Part shown: one piece after another, positions 37,860-46,558 of the stretch
Layout of the letters: every line of letters starts with the position of its first letter
Position numbering within the stretch: the stretch's first letter is position 1
Source of the DNA: CAVTWH01 sp963794685
GTDB lineage: Bacteria > Actinomycetota > Actinomycetes > Mycobacteriales > Micromonosporaceae
Direction of reading: 5' to 3'
Assembly: GCA_963794685.1 (NCBI GenBank)
Contig: CAWCFK010000004.1
Location: forward strand, 248,001-312,000
DNA: 64,000 nt
Notes under the pieces: model-generated
The model's input: the letters and a program-made list of their open reading frames with translations, nothing else
What the model was told of the DNA's origin: nothing
The model's database searches: none
Translations under genes and position numbers: made by a program

Positions 37860-39438
37860 GTGCTGATCATCCGCTGGGCTGCCGCGCCGACCGGGGAAGC
37901 CGGCCAGGCTGCCCTCGACGCCGGCGCCGAGGTGCTGGCCGTGCCCGTCGGCCCGGCCCCGACCGACGCCGCTCCGATCGATGCCGCTCCGACGGTCCCG
38001 CCCTGACGGTGCCGCCCCGACCGACGACGACGCTCGACCGGAGCCGGGTCGTCGGCCGGTGCGGTGCTGTTGGCGCAGCTGGCCGACCTCGACGCCGAAC
38101 TGGCGGCGTTCCTCGCCGACAGCGAGCACAAGGGCGCGGCCGGTACCACCCGGGCGTTGCCCCGCCCGCTGGGCACCCCACGGCAGGTGCTGCTGGTCGG
38201 CGTCGGCGCGGCCGACGAAGCCGGCTGGCGCGCGGCCGGCGCGGCCGTGGTCCGCGCCGCCAGCCGGTGGTCCCGGGTCGCCCTGGCGCTCCCGGCCGGG
38301 ACCGACCCGGCGGCGGTCCGCGCGCTGATCGAGGCCGCGCTGCTCGCCGACTACCGCTTCCGGCTGGGCGAACCGCGGCCGGACGCCGCGGAACTCACCG
38401 AACTGCTGCTGGTCACGCCGGATCCGCAGCGGTACGCGGCAGCCGAGGTGGCCGCCCGGGTGGTCGCCGAGTCCACCCGGCTGGCCCGCGACCTGACCAA
38501 CACGCCCAGCGAGGAGAAGACCCCGGGCTGGTTCGCCGAGCAGCTCATCGCGGCCGCGGCGGAAACCGGCATCGGCGGTCACCGTGTGGGAGCCCGATCA
38601 GTTGGTGGCCGAAGGCTTCGGCGGCATCAGCGCTGTCGGCCGCGGCTCGGCCCGCGGCCCCCGGCTGGTCCGCCTGGACTGGGCTCCCGCCGGCGCCACC
38701 CGGCACGTCGTGCTGGTCGGCAAGGGCATCACCTTCGACACCGGCGGCATCAGCATCAAGCCCAAGGAGGGCATGAAGCTGATGCGCAAGGACATGGGCG
38801 GCGCGGCGGCCGTCTGCGCCGCCACCCTCGCGGCGGCCCGGCTGAACCTGCCGGTACGGGTGACGGCGCTCGCGCCGCTGGCCGAGAACGCGGTCGGCGC
38901 GGACGCCTGGCGACCCGGCGACGTGATCCGGCACTACGACGGGCAGACCAGCGAGATCCTCAACACCGACGCCGAGGGCCGGGTGGTGCTCGCCGACGCG
39001 CTGGCCTACGCCGCCCGCCTCGACCCCGACAACGTCATCGACCTGGCCACGCTGACCGGCGCAAACGCCGTGGCGCTCGGCAAGCGAACCGCCGCCCTCT
39101 ACACCGACAACGACGACCTGGCCCGGACCCTCGCGCAGGCCGCGCAGGCCGCCGGTGAGCAGGTCTGGCGGCTACCGCTGGTCGAGGAGTACGTCGACAG
39201 CCTGCGTAGCGATGTGGCGGACCTGGTCAACGCCACCGAGATCGGGGCCGGCTCCATCACCGCCGCGCTCTACCTGCGCGAGTTCACCGGCGCGGCCCGG
39301 CCGGGCTGGGCGCACTTCGACATGTCCGCGCCCTCCTGGGTGGACAGCGCGGACGGCGAGTTGAGCCGGGGCGCGACCGGCTGGGGCGTGCGTACCCTCG
39401 TCCGCTGGCTGGAGCAGCTCACCCCGACCGCCGGCTGA
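37860..39438 (+). CDS. pepA: Leucyl aminopeptidase, M17 family (frame breaks)
   Basis: About 525 residues. The C-terminal catalytic domain carries the M17 metal and active-site motifs: VLVGKGITFDTGGISIKP, MRKDMGGAAAV and the family signature NTDAEGRVVLADAL, followed by DLATLTGA. The N-terminal macro-like domain includes RDLTNTPSEEKTPGWFAEQL. Breaks occur near 38575 (one extra G) and in a Pro/Asp-rich linker between about 38003 and 38040, where a stop at 38004-38006 is bypassed only by two compensating shifts. GTG at 37860 has GGAG eight bases upstream. It releases N-terminal residues from peptides using two metal ions. Confidence 0.85.
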
Positions 39439-39474
39439 CCTCGTTTCGCCGGAGCGCGCCGGGGCTGGTTCCGG

Positions 39475-40128
39475 TCAGCGCCGGACCGCCACGGCCAGGC
39501 CGTCACCGGCCGGTAGCAGCGCCGGGATCCACTCCTCGGCATCGCGCAGGCCACGCAGCACGCCACGCATCGCCACCGTCTCCGGGTCGCGGACGGCCGG
39601 ATCGGCGATCCGGCCACCGAGCAGCGCGCCGTTGAGGGCGAGTACCCCGCCGGGCCGCAGCAGCCGCAGCGCGGCGGTGACGCACGCGGAGTACTCGGCC
39701 CGCTCGCCGTCCACGAAGATCAGGTCGTACCCGCCGTCGGCGAGCCGGGGCAGCACGTCCAGCGCCCGGCCGGTGATCACCCGGGTCCGCGACGGGGTGT
39801 GCCCGTCCTCGGCGAACAGCTTGCGGGCCATCCGCTGGTACTCGGGCTCGACGTCGATGGTGGTGAGGATCGCGTCGGCCCGCATCCCGCGCAGCAGCCA
39901 CAGGCCGCTCACGCCGGTACCGGTGCCGATCTCCACCACCGCGCGACCGCCACCGGCGGCGACCAGCATCCGCAGCGCGGCGCCCGCCCCGGGCTGCACC
40001 GGGCTGAGTCCGACCTCGTGGGCCAGCGCCCGGCCGACCGACAGCAGCCGGTCCTCCGGGGGGTACCCCTCGGCGAACTCGCGGGCCTGCGCGGTGACCG
40101 GGTTGGGGGGCCGGATGGTGACGGCGAT
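39475..40128 (-). CDS. SAM-dependent O-methyltransferase (class I, catechol-OMT-like)
   Basis: About 217 residues in the Rv1220c/COMT-like family: EFAEGYPPEDRLLSVGRAL, the SAM motif AVVEIGTGTGVSGLWLLRGM, ILTTIDVEPEY, YDLIFVDGERAEY (metal-ligand Asp) and LRPGGVLALNGALLGG. No ATG/GTG/TTG start fits. A perfect AGGAGG is placed six bases before an in-frame ATC at 40128, so the start is either a rare ATC or hidden by a base error; longer frames run through a 20-bp repeat array. It is divergent from htrA. Confidence 0.75.
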   Translation of the reverse strand: MAVTIRPPNPVTAQAREFAEGYPPEDRLLSVGRALAHEVGLSPVQPGAGAALRMLVAAGGGRAVVEIGTGTGVSGLWLLRGMRADAILTTIDVEPEYQRMARKLFAEDGHTPSRTRVITGRALDVLPRLADGGYDLIFVDGERAEYSACVTAALRLLRPGGVLALNGALLGGRIADPAVRDPETVAMRGVLRGLRDAEEWIPALLPAGDGLAVAVRR

Positions 40129-40144
40129 GACGCACCTCCTGCTG

Positions 40145-40240
40145 TCTGCCGGATTCGGCGGGTGACGCTGCCTCCAGCGGGTGGACACTGCCCCCGGCGG
40201 GTGGACCTGCCGCCAGCGGTGGGACTCTGCCCCCAGAGCG
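40145..40240. repeat. About five imperfect 20-bp tandem repeats
   Basis: Units at 40145-40166, 40167-40186, 40187-40206, 40207-40225 and a partial one from 40226 share CTGCC, a C/G core and GCGGGTGGAC. The 20-bp period is not a multiple of three, which argues against coding. They fill the region between the divergent O-methyltransferase and htrA genes. Confidence 0.75.
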
Positions 40241-40366
40241 TAGGGAAGGCGGCGCGGCCGTGCGATGCGACGGACCGTGCGATCCTGGAATGCGACGGAC
40301 AGGATCCGGCCGGCTCCGGGATGAATCACCCGTGGTGGTCGATTGAGGGAAAGTTCGGTACCGATC

Positions 40367-41905
40367 GTGACGGACGGTAGGGCCTGGCAGATGCCGGGCG
40401 GCCCGGCGCAGCCCGCAGCCGGTGCTGACCCCTGGGCGCCCGGAGGGCAGCCCACCGGGGCGCCGACCCCCGGACACGGCTACACCCCACCCAACGGGCC
40501 CCCCGGCTACGGCCCTCCGCCGCCCGGCGGCTTCAGCGCGCCCGGAGGTTTTTCCCCGCCCAGCGGCTTCAGCGCGCCTGGCGGCTTCTCCGCGCCCGGT
40601 GGCCACAGCGCGCCAGGCGGCTTCTCCGCGCCCGGTGGTTACGGCCCGGCCAGCGCGGCCGGTGCGGCCGGCAACGGCGCTTCCCGGCCGGCTACCGACG
40701 GCTCGTCGCCCTGGTGGTCGAACGCGCTCGCCGACCCGTGGCGGGACCCGGCCGCACCGTCGGCAGTGGTGATCCGCCAGCCGGGTCAGGAGCCGCCGCA
40801 GCCGCCGCCGTCGCTGCCGTCGCAGGGGCGTCGGGCCGGGATGACCACAGTGCTCGCGGTGGCCGTGGTGGTGGCGCTGCTCGCCGGGGCGCTCGGCGGC
40901 ACCCTCGGCTTCCTCTTCGCCACCCGCAACGGGCTCGGCGGCGCCCGGCTCGGCGCGCAGCCCGGTGGCGCGTCCAGTCCCGGCGCGCTGGCCCAGCGCG
41001 CCCCGGACTCGCTCGCCGCGGTCGTCCGCAAGGTGGCTCCCAGCGTGGTCACCATCAAAATCAACACCACCGGGGGGTACGCCCTCGGCTCGGGCTTCGT
41101 GGTCTCCTCGGACGGGTACACGATCACCAACGAGCACGTGGTGGCCGGCGGGACCGGCTCGCCGTCGGTCACCTTCGCTGACGGCACGGTGGCCAGCGCG
41201 AAGGTCGTCGGGTCCGACCCGGAGGCCGACGTGGCGGTCATCAAGATCGACAAGTCGGGGTTGTCGCCGATCACCTTCGGCGACTCCGACCAGGTCGCAG
41301 TCGGCGATCCGGTGCTCGCCTTCGGCTCGCCACTGGCCCTGCCGAACACCGTCACCGCCGGCATCGTCAGCGCCCTCGACCGGCCCCTGCAGGCGTCCGA
41401 GGGCTCCACCTCCCGCTACTACGCCGCCATCCAGACCGACGCGGCCGTCAACCACGGCAATTCCGGCGGTCCACTGGTCGACTCCGCCGGCCGGGTGATC
41501 GGGATCAACTCGGTGATCCGTACCGCCGGGGCCAGCGACGAGGAGAGCGGCAACATCGGGATCAGTTTCGCCATCCCGATCAACCAGGCGAAGCGGCTGG
41601 CCCAGGAGATCATCGCCAGCGGGCACGCCCGCCGTACGGTGATCGGCGCCACTCTGCAGAACTCGTTCGCCTCGCCCAACGGGGGCGTGCAGATCGCCAC
41701 GGTCACCCCGAACGGGCCGGCCGCCAAAGCCGGGATCAAGCCCGGTGACGTGCTGGGACGCATCGGCGGGGTACCGCTGACCGAGCCGGCCGACCTGGTC
41801 GCCCTGGTCCGCAAGTACGCACCGGGCGAATCGGTCACCGTCGAGGTACGCCGCGCCGGAGGTACCCAGAATGTCCAGGTGACGCTGGCCGCCGACGACA
41901 AGTAG
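40367..41905 (+). CDS. htrA: HtrA/DegP-type membrane serine protease with PDZ domain
   Basis: The 512-residue protein has a cytoplasmic Pro/Gly-rich N-terminus with PGGFSA hexads (about 54-92), a transmembrane helix at about 159-186, a trypsin-like domain with His257 (ITNEHVVAGG), Asp288 (EADVAVIKID) and Ser366 (NHGNSGGPLV), and a C-terminal PDZ domain (IATVTPNGPAAKAGIKPGDV). The GTG at 40367 was chosen over the TTG at 40343; neither has a strong ribosome-binding site. It acts outside the membrane in protein quality control. Order O-methyltransferase, htrA, tatB matches mycobacteria, but sigE and its anti-sigma gene are absent. Confidence 0.92.
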   Translation: MTDGRAWQMPGGPAQPAAGADPWAPGGQPTGAPTPGHGYTPPNGPPGYGPPPPGGFSAPGGFSPPSGFSAPGGFSAPGGHSAPGGFSAPGGYGPASAAGAAGNGASRPATDGSSPWWSNALADPWRDPAAPSAVVIRQPGQEPPQPPPSLPSQGRRAGMTTVLAVAVVVALLAGALGGTLGFLFATRNGLGGARLGAQPGGASSPGALAQRAPDSLAAVVRKVAPSVVTIKINTTGGYALGSGFVVSSDGYTITNEHVVAGGTGSPSVTFADGTVASAKVVGSDPEADVAVIKIDKSGLSPITFGDSDQVAVGDPVLAFGSPLALPNTVTAGIVSALDRPLQASEGSTSRYYAAIQTDAAVNHGNSGGPLVDSAGRVIGINSVIRTAGASDEESGNIGISFAIPINQAKRLAQEIIASGHARRTVIGATLQNSFASPNGGVQIATVTPNGPAAKAGIKPGDVLGRIGGVPLTEPADLVALVRKYAPGESVTVEVRRAGGTQNVQVTLAADDK

Positions 41906-42043
41906 CGGGTCGCCGTCCGTCGTGACCGCGGGCGCCCGGCCCTTCCGGCTCCGCCGTGCGCTGCGTACGCTGGTCCCCGGATAGTCGGCCGGTGCGGCCA
42001 CGCAGCACCTGAAGCAAGAGCGCACGTGAAGGGGGAGGCCCGG

Positions 42044-42469
42044 ATGCCGTTCCTGGAGAACTTGAACGGATGGAAGTTCCTCGCCCTGATCCTGGTGGCA
42101 ATCTTCATCTTCGGCCCGGACAAGCTGCCCAAGATGATCGCCGACGGCGTGAAGATGCTCCGCGGCCTGCGGGAGATGGCCCGCAACGCGACCGGCGACC
42201 TGAGCCGCGAACTCGGCACCGACATCCAGCTCGAGGACCTGAACCCGAAGACGTTCCTGCGCAAGCACGTGCTGTCCGAGGATGACGAGCAGGCCCTGCG
42301 CCGCCCGCTGGAGCAGCTCTACAAGGGCGTCAAGGACGACATCCAGGGCCTGTCCGACGAGGTCAAGCAGACTACCGCCGAGCTGAGCCTGAAGAAGTCC
42401 ACCCCCGCGGCGGCCAGCGCCGTCGGCGACCGGCCGGCCCGGCAGTCCTTCGACCTCGACGCCACCTGA
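42044..42469 (+). CDS. tatB: Sec-independent protein translocase subunit TatB
   Basis: The 141-residue protein has a very short N-terminus, one transmembrane helix (FLALILVAIFIFGPDKLP) with the Phe-Gly-Pro hinge, and an amphipathic helix (MIADGVKMLRGLREMARNA) followed by a charged tail. ATG at 42044 was chosen because GGGGGAGG precedes it; an in-frame start 18 bases upstream overlaps that site. With TatA and TatC it exports folded proteins such as the twin-arginine DUF1501 protein in this window. tatA and tatC are not here. Confidence 0.9.
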   Translation: MPFLENLNGWKFLALILVAIFIFGPDKLPKMIADGVKMLRGLREMARNATGDLSRELGTDIQLEDLNPKTFLRKHVLSEDDEQALRRPLEQLYKGVKDDIQGLSDEVKQTTAELSLKKSTPAAASAVGDRPARQSFDLDAT

Positions 42470-42503
42470 GCGCCGCCGCTACCTGAGCCCCGGACCACCT
42501 GAG

Positions 42504-42530
42504 CCGTCCGCCGCCTGAGGCGGCGGACGG
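42504..42530. terminator. Bidirectional hairpin between tatB and mrp
   Basis: Perfect 12-bp stem (42504-42515 and 42519-42530) with a TGA loop, between the convergent tatB and mrp genes. It is preceded by three spaced copies of ACCTGAGC, the first containing the tatB stop. Confidence 0.8.
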
Positions 42531-42536
42531 GTGGGG

Positions 42537-43685
42537 TCAGCCGCGCTTGGGGGACAGTCCCAGCGGCTTGCCGGCCAGCGACTCCCGGCGTAGCGCCAGC
42601 CGGTCCGCGATCGACTGCATCGCCTTCGCGGCGGCCGAGTCGGGGTCGGTGAGCACCACCGGGGTACCCGCGTCGCCGGCCTCCCGGACCCGGGACTCAA
42701 GCGGCACCTGACCCAACAGCGGTACCGGCGCGCCGATCAGCCGGGTCAGCGAGTCGGCCACGGTCTGCCCGCCACCCGACCCGAAGACCTCCATCCGGCC
42801 GCCGTCCGGCAACTCCAGCCAGCTCATGTTCTCCACCACGCCGACCAGCCGCTGGTGCGTCTGCAACGCGATCGCCCCGGCCCGCTCGGCCACCTCGGCG
42901 GCCGCCGCCTGCGGCGTGGTCACCACCAGGATCTCCGCGTTGGGCAGCAACTGGGCCAGCGAGATCGCCACGTCGCCGGTGCCCGGCGGCAGGTCCAGCA
43001 GCAGCACGTCCAGGTCGCCCCAGTAGACGTCGGCGAGGAACTGTTGCAGGGCCCGGTGCAGCATCGGGCCGCGCCACACCACGGCCGCGTTGCCCTGGGT
43101 GAACATGCCGATCGAGATGACCTTCACGCCGTTCGCCTGCGGTGGCATGATCATGTCTTCGACCTGGGTCGGCCGGCCGGTCGCACCGAGCATCCGGGGC
43201 ACCGAGTGGCCGTAGATGTCGGCGTCGATCACGCCCACCGCGAGCCCCCGGGCCGCCAGCGCGGCAGCCAGGTTCACCGTGATGCTGGACTTGCCGACGC
43301 CGCCCTTGCCGCTGGCCACCGCGTACACCCGGGTCCGCGAGCCGGGCTGGGCGAACGGGATCACCGGCTCGGCCGCCGCGCCGCCCCCGCGCAGCGAAGT
43401 CTGCAGCCCCTTGCGCTGCTCGTCGGACATCACCCCGAAGGTGATCTCGACGCGCTGCACGCCCGCCACGGTCAGTGCGGCGGCCGTGATGTCGGCCCGC
43501 AGCTTGTCCTTGAGCGGGCAGCCGGCCACCGTCAGCAGGATGTGCACCTGCGCGGCGCCGTCATCGGCCAACTCGGCGGCGGCCACCATGCCCAGGTCGG
43601 TGATGGGTCGGCGGATCTCCGGGTCGTTGACGGTGGCGAGCGCGGCGAACAGCGCGTCGTGGACGGTCGCGGTCGGGGCTGACAT
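42537..43685 (-). CDS. mrp: Mrp/NBP35-family P-loop ATPase with N-terminal DUF59 (MIP18) domain
   Basis: The 382-residue protein has a DUF59 domain (about 5-95, ALATVNDPEIRRPITDLGMV) fused to a Mrp ATPase: VASGKGGVGKSSITVNLAAAL (deviant Walker A), VIDADIYGHSVPRMLG and LDLPPGTGDVAISLAQ. The C-terminal CxxC that binds the bridging Fe-S cluster in many homologues is replaced by ELPDGGRMEVFG, as in mycobacterial Mrp. ATG at 43685 is preceded by a weak site; an ATG nine bases upstream is possible. Proposed role: Fe-S cluster carrier or assembly. Confidence 0.9.
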   Translation of the reverse strand: MSAPTATVHDALFAALATVNDPEIRRPITDLGMVAAAELADDGAAQVHILLTVAGCPLKDKLRADITAAALTVAGVQRVEITFGVMSDEQRKGLQTSLRGGGAAAEPVIPFAQPGSRTRVYAVASGKGGVGKSSITVNLAAALAARGLAVGVIDADIYGHSVPRMLGATGRPTQVEDMIMPPQANGVKVISIGMFTQGNAAVVWRGPMLHRALQQFLADVYWGDLDVLLLDLPPGTGDVAISLAQLLPNAEILVVTTPQAAAAEVAERAGAIALQTHQRLVGVVENMSWLELPDGGRMEVFGSGGGQTVADSLTRLIGAPVPLLGQVPLESRVREAGDAGTPVVLTDPDSAAAKAMQSIADRLALRRESLAGKPLGLSPKRG

Positions 43686-43768
43686 GCAGCCCATGCTACG
43701 ACCGTCGCCACCCGCCCCGACCGGCCCAGGCACCCGTGGCCACCGGCAGGTCGGCAGAATCACAGCCA

Positions 43769-44340
43769 TGCCACCCCGCCCACCCCGGCCCGGCCCGGCC
43801 CGCGCGCCCCGCCACCGGCCGGCGGGCTACCGCTACTCGGACACCGGGATGTCGGTGCTCGGCCTGGTCCTCGCCGCCGTCGGTGCGGACCGGCTCGACC
43901 TGCTGCTGCGTGCGCAGGTGACCGGCGTCCTCGGCCTGACCGCCACCGGCTACCGCCCCCTGGACCGGCCCCTGGACCGCGCCGCGCCGGATCCGGGGGA
44001 GGCGGCGCTGCCGGTGGAGCAGATCGCGGCGACCGAGGCGGAGCCGTGGGTCGGTCGGCCGATGTTGCGCGGCGCCGTGCACGACGAGATGGCGTACGCC
44101 CTGAACGGCCTCGCCGGGCACGCCGGGATTTCGGTACCGCCCGCGATCTGGCCGTTCTGGCCCAGGCCCTGCTGAACGGGGGCAGCTACGGTGACGCCGT
44201 GCTGCTGCACCCGGACACCGTGCGGGCCGCCCTCGCCCCCGGCCCCCTCGGCCCCTACGGCCTCGGCTTCGAACTCGACCAGCCGACCTTCATGGGCGCG
44301 CTCACCGGCCCCGCGACCGGCCGGGGCCTGCGGTGCCGGT
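43769..44340 (+). pseudogene. Remnant of a beta-lactamase-family serine hydrolase
   Basis: The readable part begins after the family's active-site SxxK helix, at the YxN-like motif (YRYSDTGMSVLGLV). It continues through TGYRPLD, EVxD-like AVHDEMAYALNGLAGHAG and, after a one-base break near 44146, GTARDLAVLAQALLNGG. The N-terminal 80-100 residues with the nucleophile and the C-terminal HTG motif region are missing; the frame decays after about 44330. Loss at both ends plus a frame break makes this a decayed gene rather than a sequencing artefact. No ribosome-binding site is evident. Confidence 0.75.
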
Positions 44341-44432
44341 GGGGCGGGTGGGTCTTCAGGGAATCGGTATCGGTCCGTTACCGGACGAATGTGGGTGCAT
44401 CTCTGGACGGCCCACGCGGCCGGGTGCGACCA

Positions 44433-45176
44433 TCAAGGGGTACCGCCGCGCGCCCCGCCCCTTGGGGCACGCGGCGTTTTCCTTGCCGTAGCAGGGTTTG
44501 CGCCCGACTCGCCGGCGTCCCGGGTCGGGCTGGACCGGGCCGGGTCGCCCGCGCGTCGTGAGCCGGACGGCAGCGGCAGGTCACTGTCCACCTCGTCCCG
44601 CGGTTCGCCGGCCGCCATCGGCTCGTTGAGCGGATCCGCGGTGCCGCCCGCCCGCCCGCCGGGGCGGTGGCCGCGCCGTTCCAGCCGGTGCCGGCGCTGT
44701 TCGGCCTCGTCCAACTCCTCCATCAGCCGCATCAGCTCGGAGCGGATGAAGTCCCGGGTGGCCACCTCGCCCAGGGCGATGCGCAGCGAGGCGATCTCCC
44801 GGGACAGGTACTCGGTGTCCGCCTTCTGCATGGCCGCCCGCCGCCGGTCCTCGTCCATCCCGACCCGGTCCCGGTCGGTCTGCCGGTTCTGGGCCAGCAG
44901 GATCAACGGTGCGGCGTAGCTGGCCTGCAACGACAGGACCAGGGTGAGGAAGGTGAAGGTGTACGGGTCGAACCGCAGGTTGGCCGGGGCCAGCCAGTTC
45001 CAGCAGATCCAGGTGATGATCACCACGGTCATGTAGACCAGGAACCGGGCGGTACCCATGAACCGCGCGATCCCCTCCGACCACTTGCCGAACGCCTCCG
45101 GATCGAACCGGGGCAGGCTCAGCCGACGCGGCTCGCGCGGCTGGTCGAGGCGGCTCTTGCGGCGCTGTTCAGCCAC
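44433..45176 (-). CDS. DUF1003 domain membrane protein
   Basis: The 247-residue protein has two transmembrane helices in the DUF1003 core (FLVYMTVVIITWICWNWL and FTFLTLVLSLQASYAAPLILL). A cytoplasmic coiled coil (SREIASLRIALGEVATRDFI, LMRLMEELDEAEQRR) and a long, poorly conserved Arg/Gly/Pro tail follow. GTG at 45176 overlaps the stop of the MgtE-N/CBS gene, so the two are coupled. The pairing is known in other actinobacteria, but the function has not been defined. Confidence 0.85.
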   Translation of the reverse strand: MAEQRRKSRLDQPREPRRLSLPRFDPEAFGKWSEGIARFMGTARFLVYMTVVIITWICWNWLAPANLRFDPYTFTFLTLVLSLQASYAAPLILLAQNRQTDRDRVGMDEDRRRAAMQKADTEYLSREIASLRIALGEVATRDFIRSELMRLMEELDEAEQRRHRLERRGHRPGGRAGGTADPLNEPMAAGEPRDEVDSDLPLPSGSRRAGDPARSSPTRDAGESGANPATARKTPRAPRGGARGGTP

Positions 45177-46524
45177 CGTCCACCCCCGACTCCCCGGCCG
45201 CGCCGGCCCCGGTCGTGGCCGCCGGACCGCCGTTCGTCGCAGCGGGCGCAGCGGGCGCAGCGGGCGCAGCGGGTGGCGTGCTGGGCTGGGAGAAGTCGCG
45301 GTCCCGCCAGTCGCGGGGCAGCAGGTGGTCGAGCAGGTCGTCCACGGTGACCGCGCCGACCAGCCGGTCCCGACTGTCCACCACGGCCAGTGCCACCAGG
45401 TTGTACGTCGCCATCTGCCGGGTGATCTCGGGCAGCGGGGTGTCCGGCTCCAACGGGTCGATGTCGTTGTCCACCACGCCGCCGAGCAGGAACGACGGCG
45501 GCTCGCGCAGCAGCCGCTGGAAGTGCACCATGCCCAGGTACCGGCCGGTCGGGGTGGCCGCCGGGGCGCGGGCCACGAACACCTGCGCGGCCACCGCCGG
45601 GGCGAGGTTCGGCTCCCGGATGCGGGCCAGCGCCTCAGCCACCGTCGAGTCGGGAGTGAGGATCACCGGCTCGGAGGTCATCAGGCTGCCGGCGGTGCCC
45701 GGCCGGTAGATCATCAGTCGGCGTACCGGCGCGGCCTCGTCCGGCTGCATCAGCCCGAGCAGCGCCTCCTGCTCCAGCTTGGGCAACTCGGCCAGCAGGT
45801 CGGCGGCGTCGTCGGGGTCCATCGCCTCCAGCACGTCGGCGGCGCGTTCCGGGCGCAGCGACACGATGATCTCCACCTGGTCGTGCTCGGGCAGCTCCTC
45901 CAGCACGTCGGCCAGCCGGTCGTCGTCGAGTGCGGCGGCCACCTCGAAACGCCGGGTCAGCGGCATGTCCTGCAGCGCGTTGGCCAGGTCGGCCGGGCGC
46001 ATGGTGTCCAGCAGCGCGAGCAGGTTGGCGGTCCCCTGCCGGTCGGCGGGGTTGGTCAGGTCACCGAGTTCGTCCCAGTCGAGTTGGTGCAGGTGACCCC
46101 GGCGACCCAGCCGCTGCGCCAGCTCCCGGACGGCGACCTTGCGCAGCATCCAGTCGCCACTGCGTTCGGCCTCCATGGCCACGTCCACCACGGTCGCCGG
46201 CCGGTCCGACTCCAGGATGTGTACCCGCCGGTCGAGCAGTTCGGCGAGCACCATCACCTCGCCCGGCCGCTTCTCGAAGCGCCGCAGGTTCAGCGTGCCG
46301 GTGCCGAGAACCACGGCATCCGGCTCGAAGGCGATAACCCGGCCGATCGGCAGGAAGATGCGCCGGCGCAGCGGCATCTCCGCCACCAGCCCCACCACGC
46401 GCGGCGGACCGGCGGGCTGGAGCCGGGCCACTGCGTCCCGGACCCGCCCGACCTGGTCACCGTTCGGGTCGAAGATCGGCAAGCCGACGACCCTGGCGAC
46501 GTACACCCTGGTCGCCGTCGTCAC
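45169..46524 (-). CDS. MgtE N-terminal/CBS domain protein without transport domain
   Basis: The 451-residue soluble protein has a PRC-barrel-like N-terminus (YVARVVGLPIFDPNGDQVGRV), a superhelical MgtE N domain (about 150-285, LLDTMRPADLANALQDMP, ERAADVLEAMDPDDAADLL) and paired CBS domains (about 290-420, MTSEPVILTPDSTVAEAL and LVALAVVDSRDRLVGAVTVDDL). An Ala/Pro-rich tail ends it. The MgtE pore helices are absent, so it is a Mg2+- or nucleotide-sensing regulator rather than a transporter. It precedes and overlaps the DUF1003 membrane gene, its probable partner; mycobacterial Rv1232c is similar. Confidence 0.88.
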   Translation of the reverse strand: MTTATRVYVARVVGLPIFDPNGDQVGRVRDAVARLQPAGPPRVVGLVAEMPLRRRIFLPIGRVIAFEPDAVVLGTGTLNLRRFEKRPGEVMVLAELLDRRVHILESDRPATVVDVAMEAERSGDWMLRKVAVRELAQRLGRRGHLHQLDWDELGDLTNPADRQGTANLLALLDTMRPADLANALQDMPLTRRFEVAAALDDDRLADVLEELPEHDQVEIIVSLRPERAADVLEAMDPDDAADLLAELPKLEQEALLGLMQPDEAAPVRRLMIYRPGTAGSLMTSEPVILTPDSTVAEALARIREPNLAPAVAAQVFVARAPAATPTGRYLGMVHFQRLLREPPSFLLGGVVDNDIDPLEPDTPLPEITRQMATYNLVALAVVDSRDRLVGAVTVDDLLDHLLPRDWRDRDFSQPSTPPAAPAAPAAPAATNGGPAATTGAGAAGESGVDGG

Positions 46525-46558
46525 GATCCACAGCGTACGTGCCCACTAGGCTGAGCGG

